The notes: generated by a model from the sequence alone, not told the origin. DNA of 64,000 nucleotides from Gossypium raimondii (GCF_025698545.1 NC_068567.1:59835371-59899370), one strand, 5' to 3'; shown: positions 14,501 through 25,259, counted from the first letter of the stretch. Made by a program: numbers and translations.

Positions 14501-16840
14501 TAAAAGAAATGGCTCTTGTTATATACATGACAGGTCTGCACATAATAGTGTACATGTTCAATGCCTTACCTGGAAAGCAAGTTTCACATATCTGGAATAG
14601 GATTTTTAACATCATTAAGAACAAAGATAAAGTTACTACAATTTCATGTAGGCAAATGGTACAAAATAGCTATCACCTGGATCCTTCTCTGACGGCTTTA
14701 GTATAACAGTATTACCACAAGTAACTGCAGTGGAAAACATCTGCAGGTAAAAAAATCAAAAGGAAAGTGAATGAGGGTAAACTAAAACAACTAAATTAAA
14801 ATGTTTCTATCAGTTATCATTGATCAGAATGTGAAACCCAGGAGGCTAGTCTGCTACTGTTCTTGTAACCGATTAACAAAAGTAAACATCAAAACAAAAG
14901 AACCTCTTGCATTATGAAGTTACGTCAAACTCTGAAATCAGTTTCATTCTTTTAGTAGAGGATTATAAGTTTATAACTACTAAGTAATCCTATTGCTCAT
15001 AACTACCAAATAATCCTATTGCTCATAACAACTAAGTAATCCTATTACTCATCAAGCTAAGTAAACAGATTGATATTAGACAACCATACTATGAACTTGG
15101 ACTAAAAGCAAACTAAGCTTACCCATAAAGGGATCATAGCTGGAAATTCGAAAGGACAAATACCAGCACAAACACCAAGAGGCTCTCTAATGCTATAAGA
15201 ATCAACTCCATTAGATATATTGGAAACAAATTCACCAATTTGCAAATTCGCCAATCCACAAGCATGTTCAACCACCTCTACCAAGGAAAATCAAAAACTA
15301 TAAAGCAAACCATTACTAGAAGGTTTATTCAAAAAACATACTAAATGAGAAAGAAAATTATAAGACATTAAAATAGAAAAGAGATACTGACCTAACCCAC
15401 ACAAGACATCATCGTACGCATCCTTCAATGCCTTCCCGTGTTCATTGGTAATGTTCATAGCAAGCTTATCCTGGGGCCATAATGATATTTCCCATCAATA
15501 AAAGATAAATGCCAATCAAGAACAGAACATATGGAATTCTAAGTATTTACAATGTCTCTCCTAATGAGCTCTTGAAACTTGAACATTATACGCTGTCGGA
15601 TGGTACTTGGAGTGTTACGCCATGATGGGAAAGCCCGCTTTGCTGCAAAAACTGCTGCTCTGAACTCCTCATTTGTAGTCAGAGGAACTTGAGAAACCAC
15701 TTCCTGTGTTGCCTATGAAGAATTATAAATGAAATGATTATGAAAAGGAAACCCAATCATCTATTTATAACTTGACAGTCATGAGTAACTAAAATGGAAA
15801 CTTTTACGGGTACTCACAGGGTTTATAACATCAATTGAAGCAAATGACTGTGAATCAACAAATCTGCCCCCGATGAGATTGGGAACCCTCTGACATGCAG
15901 CACCAAGATAGTTTAATTCCAATGAAATTTCAGAGAAAAATCCAATAAGGAGGGAGGGAGATTATAGAGTGAAGACAGAAGAGAATAATTCATTTAAGCA
16001 CTAAAGCTCTCCCTCATTCCAAGTAGGTGGGCTACAACTTTGTGACCTAAGTGGTGTTGAACAAAAACTAAAGCTTACCTGAGGGTTATGTTGCCTCCAA
16101 GATGGCTCCATAACTGATAGGTAATTGTTTCTTACAGCAGATTTCTGAGGTTTCAATGACTTGTAATTTCTCACTGCAATGCAAGCATGCCATCACTTAA
16201 AATAACAATATACTCCAACGAAACTGGAAAAAGTGAAAACATGAAAAAAGAACCAGAGAGTGCTTTTCATGATGTGAAAAAAAATACCTGACATATTTCC
16301 TTGCCGAAGCTTGGCCTTGACATTATAAACATGCTTTGGTGTTGATAGAAGATCAGGGTTGCTTTGTCTCAGTCTCTTTAGAATTTGCCGAGGTTTTAAT
16401 CCAGCTTCTGTCATTTCTTTTATTAACAAGACTTCTTTCTCAGAAAAACGACGAGCGGATGGATGTTCTGCAATGTCCTTCAAGGGTTCGTGGTTGTGTG
16501 TACCATTTTTAACAGTAAGTACCCACAACCCATCATCCTTTTTACCAACAACTTCAAAGGGACAGTTTGTAAGTCGAGAACCAGTTCTCCTTCTGCGAAT
16601 ACATTCAGCAGCAGACTCATCAATAGGTTTCCTCCTGTTACGATAGACACCTCCTCTGTCACAGCCAAGGACTACCACTTTGTCCCTCTTAGATTGCTTA
16701 ATAGTAACCACATACCCTTGCGATACAGCAAATTCACCAACATGCTGGATAAGTTCTTCACGATCTATAAAGGTCCCAGGTGGAGGAGGAAGCATCTGAG
16801 GCTGTTCATTCAACTCTGAGCTACATTCTATATTCATCAT
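8518..16840 (-). CDS. FAR1-type DNA-binding domain fused to a catalytically dead ALDH6 (copy B, 19 exons)
   Basis: Coding exons (minus): 16840-16288, 16173-16079, 15889-15818, 15712-15551, 15470-15392, 15277-15123, 14740-14677, 14083-14004, 13351-13286, 11832-11782, 11633-11482, 10739-10649, 10426-10346, 9445-9368, 9267-9232, 9124-9081, 8993-8915, 8829-8739, 8606-8518. The sum is 2118 nt (705 residues) with no stop and all borders GT..AG. Exon 1 (184 codons + 1 nt) encodes a FAR1/WRKY-GCM1-like domain: Cys60, Cys93, His115, His117, a basic RRRR patch at 82-85, then a helical region to about 184. It joins at phase 1, exactly where the presequence exon of copy A joins. Exons 3-18 match copy A in length. 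Against copy A, the nucleophile Cys is Arg495 (GQKRMSLS), the oxyanion Asn is Glu364 (CPFEFP), Ser265 is Pro440 and Phe422 is Cys597. Dehydrogenase activity is therefore unlikely; I infer a nuclear or regulatory pseudoenzyme. Alternatively, exon 1 could be a separate gene. Confidence 0.85.
13444..13785. mobile_element. MULE-type MITE in an intron of ALDH6 copy B
   Basis: A 342-bp non-coding element with terminal inverted repeats of roughly 60 bp (GGTTAAAATATACTCCAAGT at the left, its near complement at the right). It is flanked by a perfect 9-bp target duplication TAATCAAAA (13435-13443 and 13786-13794). The 9-bp duplication points to Mutator-type mobilisation. It sits in the intron between exons 8 and 9 of copy B, clear of the splice sites. 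Confidence 0.85.
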
Positions 16841-16908
16841 TAATAGATGAAACGTATTACCTAGAGTAAAGCATAATATGCATCACACTTTAAAAATCCT
16901 TCTAACAG

Positions 16909-16956
16909 TCAACACCAATATACTCGATCCTCCTCCTCTAGGACTTCACTGTCCAT
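16909..16956 (-). promoter_or_regulatory. Short upstream ORF in the putative leader of ALDH6 copy B
   Basis: An ATG at 16956-16954 opens 15 acidic codons (MDSEVLEEED..) ending in TGA at 16911-16909, 68 bp before the main start at 16840. A possible leader intron ends with TTGCAG just upstream, near 17002. If both lie in the transcript, the uORF could dampen translation of the fusion protein. The transcription start is unknown, so this is only a candidate. Confidence 0.35.
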
Positions 16957-17710
16957 TGAAACAAAATGGATTACAGATTTACATCACCTACATTCCCCCT
17001 GCAAGAAAAACGGAACAACATTAAGAGCAAGAAACTTCATAATTACATAGCAATACACTAACGTCGATGCATGAAACATAGACATAGACATTTACAAAAC
17101 TATATGTTCCATCCAAAATGTTATAAATTGATGAAATTATTAAAATAGCTCACAATCAATTTTTCTAGTTTCTCAGAAATTAAGCTTTCATATATGATTC
17201 ATTCAAATGAACACTGAAATTGGAATGTCACTATCAAAATGCCAAGATAGCAATACGCTTGAACTAATGCAGCAGAATTCTGAATTGCCTCTGTTTATAA
17301 ATATAAAAGGAGAAAAACCTAACCAAATTCTCAAGATTATCCTGTGGCAACGAATTCTCCACTAAATTAGACTCGGCCTGTCAATCACTTCTCATTCTCT
17401 CAGGAACCAAACGGAAAATTTAATTTTGGTCGTATGATGAACAAAAGTTGGAGAAAAGTTCAGGAAAGTTACCGGAAAGTTACGATCGGGCTCGAATCGG
17501 CGGCGCTGGGCGTCCAGTGTATTGAATAATTTTTACTTTTTGAGTGGAAGGGGTTTAATATGCTCTTTCTCGCAGTGGAAATCTTGCGTAGAGAGAGTCG
17601 ACGGTCTTTCTTGATGGGTCCGAAACAAGAAAACGAGGTACGTGTTTGGCTTAGTCGTAATGGCGTTGGGTTGGTGGCGTTGTTTAAATGCGTGAAAATG
17701 ATTTACAAAA
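16957..17710. other. 5' flank of ALDH6 copy B
   Basis: This is the expected promoter and leader region of copy B (transcribed leftward). It is less AT-rich near 17440-17520, with a GC-rich patch on the minus strand (CGCCGCCGATTCGAGCCCG) typical of plant leaders. A minus-strand donor (TTTG|GTTAGG near 17331) and acceptor (near 17002) could form a leader intron. I see no coding gene on either strand. Confidence 0.4.
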
Positions 17711-18127
17711 TTTTAGGTCTGTTTTGTCCAAGCTCACCCTAAAAAAAATTTGATTAAAAAATAGACGCGTGGTCCAGTCCGAAATAAGGGCTAAAAGTTT
17801 ATCCAAGCTCACCATAAAAAAAATTGTTAAGCCTGGTCTGGCCCAACCCATATTAAATTTTACAACATAAAAAAAGTATATATTTAATATATATTTGATT
17901 AAAAAGTATAATTGATTAAAAGTAAAATATATATATTTAATATATAATTCGGGGCGGGCTGAGCCTAGGCCAAAAAAATTTTTACTCGAGGCCCAGCTTG
18001 TTTTCTAAACGGGCCTCGTTTTTTTGCCCAAACCCATATTTCGGGCCTATATTTTTACCCGAACCCCCCCATTTTTCAGGCGGACCGTCGGGCCGGGCCA
18101 AGTAGCCTAACCCATGATCACCTCTAG
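17711..18127. repeat. Unclassified dispersed-type repeat rich in GGGCC motifs
   Basis: This stretch alternates AT-rich spacers with CCAAGCTCACC- and CGGGCCGGGCC-type motifs and ends CCCATGATCACCTCTAGTC. The composition is unlike the neighbouring gene flank, and the look is that of a common dispersed plant repeat. I see no coding capacity, clear terminal repeats or target duplication, so I cannot assign a class. Confidence 0.4.
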
Positions 18128-18422
18128 TCTGCTCTCGGTGAAAGTAATTTTTCTTTTTTTTCGCCTTTTACAAATTTAATTTTATTACCTAGCAAGAAAA
18201 AAGAGCGAGTAAATAATATAAAAAAATATTTTATATGAAGAACCTTAAATTTAAAAATGATTATAGGCTTAAATTTAAAAATGATTATAAGTGGACCAAC
18301 AAGTGGTCAGTGCAATGGTAAGATAGATTGTATTCTTAAGAGGAGAGCGTAAGTTTGAGCCTTAGAGATAATATTGTTGAGAGGGGTAGTTACGAGCTCC
18401 GAACATAAACTGTAAAACAAAC

Positions 18423-18474
18423 ATGTATAATGTTAAAAAAATGATTATAGGTGGATTGTAAACAACTTATGTAT
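18423..18474 (+). repeat. Left copy of a ~52-bp direct repeat flanking the MULE
   Basis: This 52-bp unit, from ATGTATAATG to CAACTTATGTAT, recurs nearly unchanged at 25260-25312 on the other side of the element (one extra base). Its last nine bases, CTTATGTAT (18466-18474), are the left target duplication. The simplest reading is a pre-existing tandem duplication into whose junction the MULE inserted. Confidence 0.85.
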
Positions 18475-18685
18475 GGGTAAATTACATATAAAAGTCTGTT
18501 TTTAAAAAAATTTACCGAAATGGGCCCGGTAAATAATTATTTACTAGAATGGCCCTATTTCTCCGAAAGTGCGTCCACGTCAGCGCGATGTCAGGGGACG
18601 TGACAGAAAAATGCATCATTGAGGAAGCGTTTTGCCTATGTGGACAGAAATCACTCCCTTAAGGGCGTGCTTTATGTCCAAGTAG
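18475..18685 (+). repeat. Left terminal inverted repeat of the MULE
   Basis: This matches the reverse complement of about 25055-25256 over ~200 bp, with scattered mismatches. The core AAGTGCGTCCACGTCAGCG and the following GATGTCAGGGGACGTG are nearly identical at both ends. Boundaries toward the inside are approximate. Confidence 0.85.
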
Positions 18686-18719
18686 GCAAAATGCTTCCTC
18701 AGGACGCGTTTTACGCTTG

Positions 18720-19130
18720 TATCCTGATTAGGGTTTTGGGTTATTAGTTTAGGGTTAGGGTTTTTGTGCTTTTAAGTTTAGAGTTTTAGAGAAAAAATTA
18801 AATAAATAAGAGATTAGGGTTTGTCAATTAAATTAATTATAAATTTTTCAAATTTGGATTAGGTTTCGTGTTTATTATTTTTAACAAAAATCAATTAAAT
18901 TAGGGTTTAAGGTTACTTGAGTAATTTAATTAAAAATAGTTAAAAATCGATAATGGTTTAGAGTTAAGGGTTTTAAGGAAAAATCAAATAAATTGGGGTT
19001 CAGGGTTACTTGAGTAAATTAATTATATATTTTTATAAAATTAGATTAGGGTTTAGTGTTTAGGGTTTTTAAGTAAAAACTCAAATAAATAAGGATTTGG
19101 GGTTTAGGGTTACTTAATTAAATTATTTGT
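18720..19130. repeat. MULE subterminal region with telomere-like GGGTTTAGGG motifs
   Basis: Non-coding DNA between the left inverted repeat and the transposase. It holds many degenerate copies of TTTAGGG/TTAGGGT (for example near 18725-18780, 18960-18975 and 19045-19110) separated by AT-rich runs. Just downstream, two copies of a GACGCGCTTTTGCTACAGTAGC-like motif (about 19155 and 19280) occur as subterminal direct repeats. Confidence 0.6.
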
Positions 19131-19402
19131 TAATTTAAAGAAGCTCCCACGTGGACGCGCTTTTGCTACAGTAGCTCCTGAAAAATAATTTCGAGTAGAC
19201 GTTTCTGAGCAAATAGTGTCAAAAACGCTTTAAGCAGGATGCTTTGTCAGCAGAAGTACTCAAAGAAGCTCCTACGTAGACGCGCTTTTGCTACAGTAGC
19301 GCATGTTTGGCCTGAGGCTATAAATGATGCAAAATTTTTTCTCAGATTGCATAAGTTACAGCAAAAAAAATTTAGAGAGGCTAAGAAGGATAGAAATTGA
19401 AG

Positions 19403-22275
19403 ATGAGTGAACGTATTAATGTTGTTATTTACTATGATGGTGAGGTTTGCCACACCGAGAACAGTGTTATTTTTTTATCGGAGAATACAGTGCGACTAGT
19501 TTTTAACCAGAACATAGATTTGACAGAACTTCGTAAAAGAATTAGGCGTAAATTAGTCGGAACGACGCCAATGAAAGTTCTGTCTATTACGTATCGATTT
19601 TTTTCTTCTGTTGATCCGGTGACATATGACTCGTTCGACATAAAAGGTGCTCGTAGTTTGGAGGCAATGATGCAGACTCATCTCGTTAGTGGAGCACCCT
19701 ATATTGAGTTATATGTACAATTTACATCGCCAAATGATGCACTTGTGACTAGTGTTCGAGAGGTATATGTGACCCCTGCCAGACACTTGGTTAGTGGGTT
19801 ACAAAACATGGAACAGCCCATGTTTGGTAGCGGTGTGGAATACACAACCCCTGCACAACACTCTATCGGTGGATGGGACATACACCTCGGTGGGTTGATG
19901 TTTGATGCTGGAAATACATACTGGGGAACGGCATCAACTTCTAGTGGTTGACAATCTACATCCAATTGGGGATGTTATGAAACGCCCAGAATAAGGGATG
20001 ATGTACTCCCTACGACGTCCACCGGTGAGGGGACCTCGTACATTGTAGATGATGGTGAGTTAGAAGATGACTCCGATGTAGATCTACCTCGAGAGCCCGG
20101 GCCCGATGGTACAGAAGTTGTATTATTCTCTGAACCAGTGCCTATTCCAATCAAACCTGAAGATGTTGAAAGAGGTTCAGATGAAGAAGAAGATCCACGA
20201 TTCAATGCATACTCACCTCCAACCCACATGCATAATGTCGATCTGTCTGCAGATGATGAGTTGGAGTTTCTAGATCTACCACACCAGTTGCGTGATCGTA
20301 CAAGTTCGGTACTAGATTTGGGTGAATTTGAAGTTGGTAATCAATTTTCCAACAAGGATAGTTTTATTGGTGCTTTGAAACAACATAACATCAATAACGG
20401 CGTTAACTACCACGTCGTTAAGTCCAAAGCTGATAAGTTTGAAGTGAAGTGTGCAGTGTAAGACGGTACATGTTCATGGAAAATCTACGCCTCGTTGAGG
20501 AAAATAACAGGGTTGTGGGAGATTAAAAAGTACAAAGGTCCACATATATGTGCTGCAGGTACAGTATTTAGGGTTTCTGAATAATATTGTTATTATGTAA
20601 TATTGCATTATTTAATGTACTTCGTTTATAGGTATTTCACAAGATCATCCCAAGATGGATTCAGCTATATTAGCTAGCTTGATACTACCCACAGTGAAGG
20701 CAGATCCGAAGACTTCAGTACTGGTATTAATTGCCAATATTCGTAGCCAAATGGGGTACACGCCCTCTTACCGCAAGGCTTGGATAGCTAAGCAAAAGGT
20801 GTTGGAGAATATGTATAGTGGGTGAGATGCTTCATATAATGAAATATGGCAGTAGTGTCAAGTGTTAGAGAGATACGTCTCAGGTTGCATAACAGACCTT
20901 CAAACGGAACATGCGTACTACAACGACCGATTGCTACGTGGATGCCAAGTGTTCAAATGCCTGTTTTGGACCTTTAAGCAATGCCGAGACGTATTTCTAT
21001 ACTGCAAGCCATTGGTACAAATTGACGGTACCTTTATGTTTGGTAGATATACCCATCGGCTATTGGTAGCAGTGGTATAGGATGACAGTGGGAGAATTCT
21101 TCCACTTGTGTTTGTAATAACACCGGAGGAGTCAGCTGATGACTGAGATTTCTTTCTATCTAGGTTAAGGAGGCATGTGTGCCCTCAACCTGATATCTGT
21201 GTTATTTTAGATCGGGGCACCGGCATACTAGCTACAATTAATCGATTGGGAAGCTTATGGCAGCGCACACACCATCGGTATTGCCTAAGGCACATTGCTT
21301 CCAACTACTACAGGCAATATCCATCCAAGAGTGAACGACGACAAGTGATCAACATGGGTATTTAGTCTCTATTAATATAATTTCATTTGTCATTTTAGAT
21401 TTATTCTAATTGAAAGAGTTGTATGTAATATTCGCTATGAACTTATATTGGCAGGGTATGAAATAAATAAAGATTGTTTTCATGAGATGTTGGTAGTTTT
21501 ACGTTCAATTAACGGCGAAGGCACGGACTAGCTTTGTAACATACCTTTCGAACAGTGGGCACAAGCATACGACGGTGGCTTACGATATGGTCATATGACC
21601 TCAAACCTGGCTGAATGCATAAATTCTGTTCTAAAAGGAATGCGCCATCTACCGATAACATCGGTTGTGCGAGAGACATATTTTCGTTTGGCGGCACTAT
21701 TTCCAAAGAGAGGAACGAGTTATGCAGGCCAGATACAGGGAGACCATGTATGGTGCAGTAAGGTAGTGCAAGAAATTAACAAGCCCAAGGCGCGGGTGAA
21801 CACTATGCACACAGTGTGTCATGATCGAGACAACTTATGGTTTCACGTGACAAAGTTTGACAGACAGTACCAAGGTGTTATTGGCGGGCAATATCGTGTA
21901 CACTTGCGAAATAGGACTTGCGATTGTGGGATGTTTGACGCAATTCGTTATCCATACGCTCATGTGATTGCAGCTTGTCAGAATTTTCGTCTAGATCCAA
22001 TGAGCTATGTCGACGAAGTGTACAAATTAGAAAACATGCACAACGTCTGGAGACACGTATTCCCACCAGATGAACGTAAGTGGCCGTCTGTATCGCTTGC
22101 TCCCTTTAAGCTATTACCAGATAGAGAATTGCGTCGCAAACCAAAGGGTCGACCTTGCTCGACTAGAATACATAACAATATGGATATCCGAGAAACAGCC
22201 AGTCAACAGAAGTTGTGCGGATGGTGTAGGAACCTAGGTCATACAAGCCAATCATGCCCAAATCACAATAGTTAA
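19403..22275 (+). pseudogene. MURA transposase of the MULE (decayed)
   Basis: Translation in pieces gives a MuDR-type transposase: an N-terminal acidic module from the ATG at 19403; a FAR1-like MuDR DNA-binding region (about 20340-20560); and the catalytic core with Asp in IDGTF (about 21020), Asp in LDRG (about 21210) and Glu in NLAECIN (about 21610). A SWIM zinc finger follows (CDCG..YAH, about 21920-21970), then a C-terminal CCHC knuckle (CGWCRNLGHTSQSCPN, about 22215-22260). Two introns are suggested, near 20560-20630 and 21360-21455. In-frame stops interrupt it at about 19949, 20459, 20823, 21078, 21142 and 21528, so no functional enzyme is expected. The longest intact part is the C-terminal 226 codons (21595-22275). 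Confidence 0.9.
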
Positions 22276-22601
22276 ACGTTTTTGTAAAAAACTTTGTATT
22301 ATTTATATATTTTAAATTGAAAATCGGTACAAATATTCAGAATATTAACTTATTTAAAAGAAAATATATTTTATTAAAAATATTAAAGTAAATTATAATT
22401 ACTTTATTCAAAATAACGTTTTATTTTATTAAATGAAATAATATAGAAATATTCAACATATTGCAATACGTAAAAGAATTTCTATTATATTAAAAATGTA
22501 TAAGTAAATTTCTATTTTAGTACATGAAATAATATAGAAGAATTTATATTTCATTACATCAAATAATATCAAAATATTCAAAATGTTTGTACAAATAAAA
22601 A

Positions 22602-24755
22602 TCAATCTCTGTACCCGTCGGATTTAGTGCCACATGGCGATCGTCGACGGTTACGCGCTGGATTCATCCTTTGTCCAGCTTTTGACGGGGGTTGTGGTTG
22701 CTCCGGTGAGGATTCTGGTTCATCCGGTAGGGGATTTGGCTGTCGGTGTTGGGACGATAAGCCACATTGATAGAATAGATAATGTGGAGGTGTTTGCATC
22801 ACCAACGGCGAAGCTGTTTGAAACCCATACGGTGATGGGGTTTGGTAAAAAGAAGAGCTCCCCGACAGCCTCTCTTGCGATCCCTCGTGCGACGCTGGCT
22901 TATACATCGGCGGTCTACTCGGCGTAATCAAAAATAGAGATGAACCGGGCCATTGACTCCAACCTGCCATAAGACTAGAAAAAGGAAACATATAAGAGTT
23001 AGGATACATAAAAGGGCTAGGATACGCACCTGGCATTATCTGAAAAGGCTGTGCCATGGGTATCGTCGGTTAAACTGCTAGGTCGGGCGACTGTGTCGAT
23101 GCTGTTGTTGGGCTTGGTAATTGTATGGGCGTTGATGATGGGCCGGGTGAATGTCTGGGCCTCGTTGATTGGCTTGCGTCGTCGTCCCTTCTTCTTGGAT
23201 TTAAAGGGCTACGTCGTTCCCTTTGGACACGCAATTACTGCTGCCTCTCCTCTGCCGACAGTAAATACGGCTTGCCATGGATCCTAAACCATGGCATGTA
23301 TTCTGGCACGCACGCTAACTCTGGAATGATGATCGGTTCCCGAGTTAGTATATAATCATACCGATCTTCCCACATTTGGATGTAGTATGACCAGAATCTC
23401 GGCCAATCCGTATGCAATTGTCGTAGGTCGATTTTGTGATGGTCATCCAACACCTCAGGTGCCACGGGAATCGATTGTCGGAATCCAAATTGCCCTAATA
23501 CTCTGTCCGACTGGTGCATCTCCACAGTCGCAAAGTTAACCAATGTGACTTTCACATGCCAAGCGTTTGGATTTTGGAAGTACTCATTTGGAATTACTGC
23601 CCGAATTGTCGGATCCTCGTATGGTGTCTGTCGAAACTATATGACCATGATGGAAATATTAGTTATATACTAAATACTAAATACTAATTGACTATCTCAT
23701 GATGGAAATATCTATTTTATTTAATACTTACTTGTGCTTCCGACTGTTGGTCTAATAGAAGCCGTATATCTTCAAGACAGGTAGGTAATCGAGCATAACT
23801 TATCGATGGTTCCACCTAATTAAATAAATTTTTAGCATTCGATTATATTTTAAATCTACGTAATAATTGTAAAATCTAATATAAAATTTACCTCGTTATG
23901 AGTGGGAATATATACGGGTGGTCCACTTGAGGATGTAAAAATAGAAAGCAAAACCGTGCCTATGACTGCAGTAGTAACAGGAAACCTTCAATTTTCGCTT
24001 TATTCGATCGCGTCGCCCAGCACATCTCCCGGTACAATGTCGCCAACACGGCAGACCCCCAACTAAATTTACCAGCTGCTCGAAAATCAACGATTTTCAG
24101 CAACCATCTTAGATGTACGAGGTTCCGTGACAAGTTCGACATCAGATAACCTCCAATTATCTGAAGAATGTATGCCCGAGCATATCGAATTCTTTCTAGT
24201 TCGGTTGACTCATCATCCGGAATCGAAAATGTGTCTCGTAACCAGCCCATCTTGATCCGACCTCCGTTAATATTCTCCAAAATAGAGCCCAAAAGCTTGT
24301 AGCATACCGCTCCCCAGTCACCAGATTGAACAGACCCGGTGACTACATACCCGTCGACCGGTAATCCCAATTGCAAATTGACATCTTCCAAAGTGATAGT
24401 GCACTCTCCACATGGAATATGGAATGTGTGTGTCTCAAGTCTCCACCTCTCAATCAACGCACTGATGAGTTTCGGGTCCAATTTGCATCCCCGGCCTACC
24501 GTCGCCACGTGCCAAAAACCCGCATCCCACAAGTAATTCTCTACCAACGGAGATGGAGGACCATGCATATTACGGATATAGCATTGCAATATCCGATCTA
24601 CAAACTTTTATTACAAATAATAAAATAATAATTATTTAAAATTGCATAAATAAAAAAATCTTAAATAATATTTCAAAAGTAAATTTAACACTTACCGTTT
24701 TCATTTGTTTGACGGATATATGCTTGTTATCATGACGAATCAATTCTCCGGCCAT
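22602..24755 (-). pseudogene. Plant mobile domain (MAIN-like) gene carried by the MULE, decayed
   Basis: The minus-strand gene starts at ATG 24755 with a short exon (24755-24696). A large exon (24597-23892) then encodes a plant mobile domain: LWDAGFWHVATVGRGCKLD, CGECTITLEDV..LGLPVDG and GGYLMSNLSRN..VHLRWL are typical family blocks. Two smaller exons follow (23815-23732, and from 23636), then a Pro/Ser/Gln-rich tail ending at 22602. Relatives are MAINTENANCE OF MERISTEMS-like proteins, often mis-named 'serine/threonine phosphatase 7 long form'. Defects: the first intron as marked shifts the frame by one base, a TAG at 23962-23960 replaces an expected Trp codon, and a TAA lies at 23237-23235. 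The family is known to travel in MULEs and gypsy elements. The copy is probably inert. Confidence 0.85.
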
Positions 24756-25054
24756 TGCTAAATTGGTACAAATTTTTACGATTTAAAAAAATTCAAAAAA
24801 ATAAAATTTAAAACTTATTTAAAAAAATAATTAAAAAATTAAAACTCTTTTAAATAGAAATTTGAGTGGAAATTGAGAGGAAATTTGAGAGAATATTAGA
24901 GAGAAATTGAGAGAAAGGATTTAGTTGTGAAAAAAAATGAAAGGGGGGTTTTATAGCTTTTTTTTACCGTTGGGGGGTCACCAACGGTCAAAAAAGTAGC
25001 CGTTGCTACTGTTCACGTGTGGGCAAAACGCGTCCCCAAAGGAGCGCTTACGTG

Positions 25055-25256
25055 GCAGGAAAACGCGTCCTTGAGGGAGCGAATTCTGTCCACGTAGGCA
25101 AAACGCTTTCCAGGGACGCATTTTTCTGCCACGTCCCCTGACATCGCGCTGACGTGGACGCACTTTCGGAGAATAGGGTCATTCCGGTAAATAATTATAT
25201 TCCGGGCCCATTTCAGTAAATTTTTTAAAAAATGGGCTTTTATATGTAATTTGCCC
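25055..25256 (-). repeat. Right terminal inverted repeat of the MULE
   Basis: Reverse complement of the left end (18475-18685), ending GTAATTTGCCC just before the right target duplication CTTATGTAT (25257-25265). Its inner part carries extra GTGGGCAAAACGCGTCCCC-type repeats that extend the similarity to the left subterminal region. Confidence 0.85.
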
Positions 25257-25259
25257 CTT

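Larger units (their letters stand above)
18475..25256. mobile_element. Mutator-like element (MULE) with MURA and a plant-mobile-domain gene
   Basis: A 6.8-kb element with inverted ends GGGTAAATTACATATAAAAG / GGGCAAATTACATATAAAAG. A perfect 9-bp target duplication CTTATGTAT lies at 18466-18474 and 25257-25265, diagnostic of the Mutator superfamily. Inside are a decayed MURA transposase on the plus strand (19403-22275) and a decayed MAIN-like/plant-mobile-domain gene on the minus strand (24755-22602), arranged convergently with ~330 bp between their ends. Both carry stop codons, so the copy is non-autonomous. The perfect target duplication with diverged inverted repeats is consistent with a single insertion that has since decayed. 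Confidence 0.93.

Noticed and set aside
16359..16819. Plus-strand ORFs of 95 and 118 codons and a second minus-frame ORF over exon 1 of copy B
   Set aside because: They overlap the FAR1-domain exon in other frames, and only the 553-nt exon frame shows family residues.
8518..16840. Calling ALDH6 copy B a pseudogene
   Set aside because: All 19 exons keep frame, length and consensus splice sites; only specific catalytic positions are changed. Loss of enzyme activity is likely, loss of the gene is not shown.
18297..18420. Possible tRNA-derived SINE (GTGGTCAGTGCAATGG ... GTTTGAGCC resembles A and B boxes)
   Set aside because: The boxes are degenerate, no tail or target duplication is visible, and the sequence runs straight into the 52-bp repeat beside the MULE.
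18475..25256. CRISPR array or prokaryotic system
   Set aside because: The repeats in the window are plant transposon ends or minisatellites; intron structure and element types are plant nuclear.
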